In this document: positions 1 to 4,570 of the stretch, piece after piece
Position numbering within the stretch: position 1 is the stretch's first letter
Layout of the letters: every line of letters begins with the position of its first letter
Assembly: GCA_003354055.1 (NCBI GenBank)
Contig: PIVQ01000263.1
Coordinates: 1-9,147 of the forward strand
Direction of reading: 5' to 3'
From: Desulfobacteraceae bacterium
Lineage (GTDB): Bacteria; Desulfobacterota; Desulfobacteria; Desulfobacterales; Desulfobacteraceae
DNA length: 9,147 nucleotides
Notes under the pieces: generated by a model
Told to the model about the DNA's origin: nothing
The model's database searches: none
What the model saw: the letters and a program-made list of their open reading frames with translations, nothing else
Position numbers and translations under genes: made by a program

Positions 1-71
1 GCGGTTTCCGAAGATGAAAAAAAGCCGGATAAAAAGAGACAGATAATTAGCAGGGTTGGTTCAAATGTCAT
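1..71 (-). CDS. CNNM/DUF21-type (HlyC/CorC family) membrane protein, N-terminal fragment
   Basis: Only the first 23 codons are in the window; the gene continues past the left edge. The reading starts at an ATG (71-69) and gives a short polar start, then a hydrophobic stretch running into FLSGFFSSSETA. A first membrane helix ending in FFS-x-SETA is the typical opening of the DUF21/CNNM transmembrane domain found in CorB/CorC-like and hemolysin-C-like proteins, which are linked to Mg2+/Co2+ transport. A purine-rich AAGGA (87-83) lies 11 nt upstream, somewhat far for a ribosome binding site. The gene is separated from lpxB by 101 bp that contain a candidate promoter, so it may be a separate transcription unit. 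CBS and CorC-HlyC domains would be expected further on but cannot be seen. The family call rests on one short motif, and the ion transported cannot be told. Confidence 0.68.
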   Translation of the reverse strand, partial: MTFEPTLLIICLFLSGFFSSSET

Positions 72-99
72 GAAAAAGAAAATCCTTCAAGTATTAGCA

Positions 100-121
100 A
101 TTAGAGTAGATTCACTCTAAT
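100..121. repeat. Perfect 8-bp inverted repeat over the candidate -10 box
   Basis: ATTAGAGT (100-107) and ACTCTAAT (114-121) are exact reverse complements separated by six bases. The arm at 114-121 contains the proposed -10 hexamer, and the repeat extends to about the predicted transcription start. This placement fits a repressor operator. It could also fold as an AT-rich RNA hairpin, but the minus-strand sequence after it has no T-run, so it is not a canonical terminator for lpxB. No regulator is identified. Confidence 0.5.
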
Positions 122-143
122 CGGTTTTATCCTGATTTGTCAA
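114..143 (-). promoter_or_regulatory. Candidate sigma-70 promoter for the CNNM-like gene
   Basis: On the minus strand a perfect -35 hexamer TTGACA (143-138) is followed after 18 nt by TAGAGT (119-114), which matches the TATAAT consensus at four of six positions. The expected transcription start is near position 107, about 36 nt before the ATG at 71. The element sits between the lpxB stop and the next gene, where a new promoter makes sense. It is a consensus match by eye, with no experimental support. Confidence 0.5.
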
Positions 144-172
144 ATAACTATTTCAACGTTAAAGCCCCTTAT

Positions 173-1339
173 TCAGTGGGAGATAGGATGTTTAGTACCT
201 TTTTTGCTAATAAGAGCGAGAATAATCCGCGCTGTTCTGAAGGGGGCGCCGGGTGTGCCCAGGCGTTGGCGTACCTGATTCAACCTTTGCCTGTGCATGG
301 CCAGGTCCTTGAGCATTGAAAAAGCGGTTCTGCTTATTCGTTCAGGGTTGGCATCTGCCTGCAGCAATTCCGGCATCACCTCTTTTCCGACTATGAGATT
401 GGCAAGGCCTGCAAATTTAATTTTGACGAGAAGTTTGCCAAGTCTAAAGGTTAAGGCCGATACTTTATAAATGATAATTGTTGGAAGACTGCAGAGTGCG
501 GCTTCTAAGGTCACTGTTCCTGAGGCGGCAATGAGCATATGGGATTGTTTAAAAATGGATAATGGCCGGCCCGGTATGACCTGGCAGAGCTCGGCGCAGC
601 GGTGGTGGGCCAGAATATGCTGGATTCTTTTATGCTGGACATCCGAAGCCGCTGAGATCAGAAATTTTGCTTGGGGATATATGGCTGATATCAGTTCAAC
701 AGTATCCAGCATCACGGGCAGAAGATTGTCTATCTCAGATGATCGTGAGCCAGGTAGAAGGCCGATGACCGGATTTTCAGGTATTGCTTTCCGATCTTGC
801 GCTACACCGGGAAGTGCATAGGGATATTCATCCATCAAAGGATTGCCCACATACGTCGCAGCTATGTTTTCTTTTTTGTAAATCTGTTGCTCGAACGGAA
901 GAATCAGGGCTACATGATCAGTAAATTGTTTTATTTTCTTCAGTCTGGCTTCATTCCAGGCCCATACTTTGGGAGCGATATAATAGAGGACTGGAATGGA
1001 GGTGTTTTCTTTTATATATTGGGCAATTTTGAGATTGAACCCGGGATAATCTATGAGAACAACAAGGTCTGGTTTATCGGTTCTTAAGTGCTGTTTAACG
1101 CGGTTAAAGGCCTGTTTTATAGACCCGAACTGTTTGACGACCTGAACCAGGCCCATGGCTGACAGTTTTTCTATGGGAAAAAAAATTTCAGCGCCCTGGG
1201 CTTCCATGGCCGGTCCGCCGATACCCGATACCTTAATACCGGGTCTCAGTTGTTTCAAGGCGCTGATCAGAGGGCCGGCATGAAAATCACCGGAAGGTTC
1301 GCCGGTCAGAATCATGATATGAGGATGGGTGTGGCTCAT
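173..1339 (-). CDS. lpxB: Lipid-A-disaccharide synthase LpxB
   Basis: This glycosyltransferase (GT19) joins UDP-2,3-diacylglucosamine to lipid X (2,3-diacylglucosamine-1-phosphate) to form the beta-1,6-linked lipid A disaccharide at the cytoplasmic face of the inner membrane. The 388-residue length is normal. Visible family hallmarks are TGEPSGD (residues 12-18), SAMG (60-63), IDYPGFN (96-102) with Asp97 matching the essential Asp98 of E. coli, YYIAPKVWAW (119-128), LLPGSRSSEI (194-203), ASGTVTLEA (272-280) and the NLIVGKEVMPELLQ block (314-327). The ATG start overlaps the lpxI stop by four bases (ATGA), which implies translational coupling; a weak GAAGA lies 6 nt upstream. Its substrate lipid X is the product of LpxI, encoded just before it. 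It is the last gene of the lol-bam-lpx block in this window. In many Gram-negatives lpxK or msbA lies nearby, but neither is seen here. Confidence 0.97.
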   Translation of the reverse strand: MSHTHPHIMILTGEPSGDFHAGPLISALKQLRPGIKVSGIGGPAMEAQGAEIFFPIEKLSAMGLVQVVKQFGSIKQAFNRVKQHLRTDKPDLVVLIDYPGFNLKIAQYIKENTSIPVLYYIAPKVWAWNEARLKKIKQFTDHVALILPFEQQIYKKENIAATYVGNPLMDEYPYALPGVAQDRKAIPENPVIGLLPGSRSSEIDNLLPVMLDTVELISAIYPQAKFLISAASDVQHKRIQHILAHHRCAELCQVIPGRPLSIFKQSHMLIAASGTVTLEAALCSLPTIIIYKVSALTFRLGKLLVKIKFAGLANLIVGKEVMPELLQADANPERISRTAFSMLKDLAMHRQRLNQVRQRLGTPGAPFRTARIILALISKKGTKHPISH

Positions 1340-2169
1340 GGAATATCTTCATTGGTCAGGGCAATGATGGATATTTTATAAAAATTTGCCAGATCAATCA
1401 TTTCTTCTCTGTCAAATGCCAGTGATTTTCCTGCCTCAAGGGCCAGAACAGTGGCTCCGGATTTGTGCATGGTTTCAATGGTGCCGCATCCGGATGATGG
1501 CATATCAAAACGCAAGTCCTGAGAGGGCTTTGATAATTTAACCACCACGGCTCCGTTTCCCTGGCAAAGATTTCCGCCCCTGAGAATGGTGGCATCTGTA
1601 CCGTCAATGGCTTCAACGGCGAGAACCGTCCCATTTGAAATAACCAGGCATTGACCAATATCCAGATCTCCTACGGCTTTGGCCAGTCGCCATCCCTGAT
1701 AGATATCTTTTTTTTCTGCCTTGTCTGGTTTGCGACGGGTCCAGCACCCCTTTGTACTTATGAGTTCCGGCAGAAGAAATGTTGACGGTTTAAGCTGGAT
1801 ACCCTCATTTTCAAGCAAATTGGCAAATGAGGTTAATATGTTATCATCATGGGTCCTGGCCGTTTTTGCAATAAAGGCCAGGGCCTTAAAATCAGGACGA
1901 ATATCTTTGAAGATATTTGTCTTTTGCACGGAACCCAGCATCACTGCCTGGGTAACCCCGTGGCCTTTGAAATATTTGATCAGCTTGTTGATCTGGCCCA
2001 GGTAGAGCCATTTGAACTCTTTTACCTGGGAGACAAGTGATTTGTCAGTTTCGGATTGAAATCCGGCAGCGATTACCTCATACCCGCTTTGGACTGCCTT
2101 TTGAGCAAAAAGAATGGGAAATTGCCCACCCCCTGCAATCAGACCTATTTTAGTTTGGCCTTTGTCCAT
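1336..2169 (-). CDS. lpxI: UDP-2,3-diacylglucosamine pyrophosphatase LpxI
   Basis: LpxI hydrolyses UDP-2,3-diacylglucosamine to lipid X and UMP. It replaces the unrelated metallophosphoesterase LpxH in alphaproteobacteria, deltaproteobacteria and some other groups. The protein is 277 residues from the chosen ATG, close to the family's usual length. The N-terminal IGLIAGGGQFP (8-18) is the family's opening glycine-rich motif, TRTHDD-like TARTHDDN lies at 103-110, and the C-terminal domain carries KPSQDLRFDMPSSG (214-227). Asp222 in RFDMP is likely the counterpart of the essential Asp225 of Caulobacter LpxI. I chose ATG at 2169, 4 bp after the lpxA stop, because the conserved sequence begins a few residues later. 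An in-frame GTG at 2187 would add six residues and overlap lpxA by 14 bp; neither start has a strong ribosome binding site. The stop overlaps the lpxB start by 4 bp. Confidence 0.95.
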   Translation of the reverse strand: MDKGQTKIGLIAGGGQFPILFAQKAVQSGYEVIAAGFQSETDKSLVSQVKEFKWLYLGQINKLIKYFKGHGVTQAVMLGSVQKTNIFKDIRPDFKALAFIAKTARTHDDNILTSFANLLENEGIQLKPSTFLLPELISTKGCWTRRKPDKAEKKDIYQGWRLAKAVGDLDIGQCLVISNGTVLAVEAIDGTDATILRGGNLCQGNGAVVVKLSKPSQDLRFDMPSSGCGTIETMHKSGATVLALEAGKSLAFDREEMIDLANFYKISIIALTNEDIP

Positions 2170-2173
2170 CTGG

Positions 2174-2944
2174 TTATCTGGTAACACCCCGGTTGGATTC
2201 TTTAATGAATCTCATGAATGCCATTACCTCCGGAACCTGTTCCACCTCAGCTTTGGCACGCTCCTGGGCCTGGGCAACAGTGAGACCAATTCTGAAAAAG
2301 ATCCGATACGTCTTTTTCAGCTGCTTAAGGGTGGATTTTTGGAAGTTATGCCGTTTGAGGCCTACATTATTCAAACCGTGAAGGGTGGCCCGATCCCCTG
2401 CTGCAATTACATAGGGCGGAATATCCTTGACCACGGCTGACTTACCGCCGATATAGGCATAGTCTCCGATTTTGACAAATTGGTGGATGGCGACCAGACC
2501 GCCTATGGTGGCATGGTCTCCAATTTCAATATGACCGGCCAGGGTTGAGTTGTTGGCCAGAATAACCCCTTTGCCGGTTTTACAATCATGGGCAATATGG
2601 GTGTAGGCCATTAGGTAGTTTTCTTCCCCTACTTCAGTCAACCCGCCGCCAAATCCGGTTCCGCGGTTAATGGTTACAAATTCTCTGATAATTGATCCCC
2701 GGCCGATTGTAAGATACGTCTTTTCTCCGTGGAATTTTAAATCCTGAGGAGCCCCGCCAATGGAGGCATACTGAAATATCTGACAGTCTGGTCCGATGGT
2801 CACATGGTTGTCAATAGTGGTATAAGGCCCTATGGTTGTACCGGAACCGATGCAGACATCCGATTTGATGATGGCATAGGGGCCTATACTGACATTTTCA
2901 TCGATTCTGGCCGATGAATCAATAATCGCGGTTGGGTGGATCAT
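2174..2944 (-). CDS. lpxA: UDP-N-acetylglucosamine O-acyltransferase LpxA
   Basis: LpxA performs the first committed step of lipid A synthesis, moving a (R)-3-hydroxyacyl chain from acyl carrier protein to the 3-position of UDP-GlcNAc. The 256-residue protein is a left-handed beta helix built from hexapeptide repeats (about 1-185) with a helical C-terminus (about 195-256). It aligns gap-free by eye with E. coli LpxA at an offset of six. The catalytic His is His119 in HIAHDC (E. coli His125), His154-Gln155 in the VAIHQF block match E. coli His160-Gln161, and Gly167 matches the chain-length residue Gly173. Glycine there favours a C14-length chain in E. coli, whereas methionine at the equivalent site of Pseudomonas restricts it to C10. 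A GGAG (2953-2950) lies 5 nt before the ATG, inside the end of lpxD; only 2 bp separate the genes. No fabZ lies between them, unlike many related operons. Confidence 0.97.
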   Translation of the reverse strand: MIHPTAIIDSSARIDENVSIGPYAIIKSDVCIGSGTTIGPYTTIDNHVTIGPDCQIFQYASIGGAPQDLKFHGEKTYLTIGRGSIIREFVTINRGTGFGGGLTEVGEENYLMAYTHIAHDCKTGKGVILANNSTLAGHIEIGDHATIGGLVAIHQFVKIGDYAYIGGKSAVVKDIPPYVIAAGDRATLHGLNNVGLKRHNFQKSTLKQLKKTYRIFFRIGLTVAQAQERAKAEVEQVPEVMAFMRFIKESNRGVTR

Positions 2945-2946
2945 AA

Positions 2947-3987
2947 TTACTCCGTGTTGATGCTTTCTATCTTTTTTAATCGTTTTTCAAAAGAAAGCAG
3001 TTTTGTTCGCATTCCCGGTAACCGGGAAATAATATTGGCAACTTTTAGCCAGGTTTTATGTGGCATATGGGGAATACCGGACACAATCTGACCTGAAGGC
3101 ACATCTGCAGACACCCCGGCATAAGGACCGACAATCGCATTGTCCCCAATGGTTAAGTGACCGGAAATACCGGCTTTTCCTGCAATAATAACATTTTTAC
3201 CAATGACGGTGCTTCCGGCAATACCCACCTGAGCCACAACCAGGGTATTGTCCCCGATTTTAACATTGTGGGCAATATGAACCTGGTTGTCTGTCTTGAC
3301 GCCGTTTCCAATGCGGGTAACTCCAAGAGTTCCCCGGTCAATGGTTGTACAGGCACCTATTTCTGCATTATCACCGATTTTAACATAGCCTGTATGGATA
3401 AGTTTACTGTGCTCACCGTTGTTCTGGGCAAATCCGTAACCATCAGAACCGATCACGGCACCTGAATGAATGATGACCCTTTTGCCTAAGCAGCTACGAT
3501 CCATAAGGGTAACATTGGGTTTAATTTCACACCCGTCGCTTACGGTACTGTGGTTTCCAACATAGGCGTTAGCCATGATATGTACATTGGTACCGATAGT
3601 AACGTCATCTCCGATGGTTGCATTGGCTTCGATACAGGAGCCCTTCCCTATACTGACATTCTCACCTATCACGGCGGACGAGTGGACCCCACCTTTTAAC
3701 TCCGGCTTTGGGTATAAATATTCCACCACCTTGAAAAAGGAAATTTTAGGGGATGGGCTTGCCAACAGGGTTGCCTTATACGCCTTGTCCTGAGAAAATG
3801 AGTCAGGGACAAGAATCGCACCGGCACGAGTCTGATCTAATCTGGACAGATATCCCTGGTCAACCGCAAAGGTCAGATCCCCGGGACCGGCATCGTCAAA
3901 AGAGGAGATACCGGTAATTTCACAATCAGGGTCTCCTGCTGCAATGCGGGCATTGGTAAGATCTGCAATTTTAAGCGCCGTCAGCAT
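2947..3987 (-). CDS. lpxD: UDP-3-O-(3-hydroxyacyl)glucosamine N-acyltransferase LpxD
   Basis: LpxD adds the second 3-hydroxyacyl chain to the 2-amino group of UDP-3-O-acylglucosamine after LpxC has deacetylated it. The 346 residues show the three usual parts: an N-terminal uridine-binding domain (about 1-98), a left-handed beta helix of hexapeptide repeats (about 100-295) and a charged C-terminal helix (about 315-346). The general base is His240 in QVHIAHNVKIGDN, matching E. coli His239. SDGYGFAQ (181-188) and EIGACTTIDRGT (209-220) are further family blocks. From SGIP (303-306) the alignment back to E. coli LpxD puts Ala290 at the hydrocarbon-ruler position held by Met290 there, which may mean a longer acyl chain is accepted. 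The ATG lies 6 bp after the skp stop and has no clear Shine-Dalgarno sequence, so translation is probably coupled to skp. The start itself fits the family's usual N-terminus. Confidence 0.97.
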   Translation of the reverse strand: MLTALKIADLTNARIAAGDPDCEITGISSFDDAGPGDLTFAVDQGYLSRLDQTRAGAILVPDSFSQDKAYKATLLASPSPKISFFKVVEYLYPKPELKGGVHSSAVIGENVSIGKGSCIEANATIGDDVTIGTNVHIMANAYVGNHSTVSDGCEIKPNVTLMDRSCLGKRVIIHSGAVIGSDGYGFAQNNGEHSKLIHTGYVKIGDNAEIGACTTIDRGTLGVTRIGNGVKTDNQVHIAHNVKIGDNTLVVAQVGIAGSTVIGKNVIIAGKAGISGHLTIGDNAIVGPYAGVSADVPSGQIVSGIPHMPHKTWLKVANIISRLPGMRTKLLSFEKRLKKIESINTE

Positions 3988-3993
3988 GAAAGG

Positions 3994-4527
3994 CTATTTT
4001 TTCTTTGAAAATTTAGCATTATAAGCTTTGATAACTCTATCTGTGATGTCAATCTGCTCGGGTATATAAATGACACCGGCGTTTTTTCTTTCCAGAATCA
4101 TCAGAAAGCCTTCTTTTTTACCCATTTCATTGGCGATCTCAAAAATATCTTTCTGGATTTGATTGATCCGCTGATTCTGAAGGATCTGGAACTCTTCCAT
4201 ATAGTCCGAATTCATCTTTTTTAAATCAGCGATTCTATCCCTGATTTCGCGACCCCGGTCACGTTTTTTTTCAGGACTTAAAACCAGAGACTCTCTTTCC
4301 AGAGCAAGTTTCATTTCCTGGATAGTATTATTTTCAGTCTCAAGTTTCTTCTGAAGCTTGGTAAATTTTTCTTTCAACTGTTTTTGGGAAACTTTCCCTG
4401 CACTGGACCCTGTCAGAATTTTTTCAAAGCTGACCACCCCAATTTTTGCAACATCTGCCGCAAATGTCTGGCTGGTAAACAGTGTTGCAACGATCAGGAT
4501 TGTCAGTGTGATAAATCCTTTTTTCAT
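3994..4527 (-). CDS. skp: Periplasmic chaperone Skp (OmpH family)
   Basis: Skp/OmpH is a trimeric jellyfish-shaped chaperone that holds unfolded outer-membrane proteins in the periplasm and hands them to BamA, encoded just upstream. The chosen 177-residue product has an N-terminal signal peptide (MKK, a hydrophobic core and a cut after TFA at about residue 23). A short beta-strand region with KIGVVSFEKIL (28-38) follows, then a long charged alpha-helical tentacle (about 45-140, rich in Lys, Glu and Gln), and the chain returns to the body domain with AGVIYIPEQIDIT (150-162). This order is typical of OmpH. Two ATG codons stand in tandem at 4530 and 4527; I prefer 4527 because the strong GGAGG (4536-4532) is only 1 nt from the first and 4 nt from the second. 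Extending further upstream would overlap bamA and place 20 or more non-signal residues before the signal peptide. Confidence 0.92.
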   Translation of the reverse strand: MKKGFITLTILIVATLFTSQTFAADVAKIGVVSFEKILTGSSAGKVSQKQLKEKFTKLQKKLETENNTIQEMKLALERESLVLSPEKKRDRGREIRDRIADLKKMNSDYMEEFQILQNQRINQIQKDIFEIANEMGKKEGFLMILERKNAGVIYIPEQIDITDRVIKAYNAKFSKKK

Positions 4528-4531
4528 CATA

Positions 4532-4536
4532 CCTCC
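4532..4536 (-). promoter_or_regulatory. Ribosome binding site of skp, unusually close to tandem ATGs
   Basis: GGAGG on the minus strand is followed by T and then ATGATG. The spacing is 1 nt to the first ATG and 4 nt to the second, shorter than the common 5-9 nt. The site is strong in sequence and argues that translation begins here rather than at upstream in-frame codons, most likely at the second ATG. Confidence 0.7.
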
Positions 4537-4570
4537 GAGATTATAATAATTATTTGTAAAAAAACTTGAT

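Larger units (their letters stand above)
72..172 (-). other. Intergenic gap between lpxB and the CNNM-like gene
   Basis: This is the only gap longer than 50 bp in the window. It holds the candidate promoter and inverted repeat listed separately, and the AAGGA at 87-83. No GC-rich stem followed by a T-run is present on the minus strand, so I see no intrinsic terminator for the lpx block. Transcription may read through into the next gene, end by Rho or end beyond the window. Confidence 0.6.

Noticed and set aside
1..120. Plus-strand frame open from the left edge to a TAA at 118-120, resembling the tail of a convergent gene
   Set aside because: The opposite strand over 1-71 gives a clear CNNM-type N-terminus, and the plus-strand translation is Lys-rich with no family features. 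It cannot be fully excluded because the upstream part is missing.
2170..2187. GTG at 2187 as the lpxI start
   Set aside because: It would overlap lpxA by 14 bp and add six residues before the conserved N-terminus. The ATG at 2169 fits the family better, although neither start has a strong ribosome binding site.
3157..3465. Plus-strand open frame opposite lpxD
   Set aside because: It follows the repeat periodicity of the hexapeptide-encoding strand and has no independent start signal or motif.
4528..4570. Perfect TATAAT on the minus strand just before skp, as a possible skp promoter
   Set aside because: There is no acceptable -35 at 16-18 nt, and a transcript from it would start at about the GGAGG, removing the ribosome binding site. 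The gap is AT-rich, so a chance match is likely.
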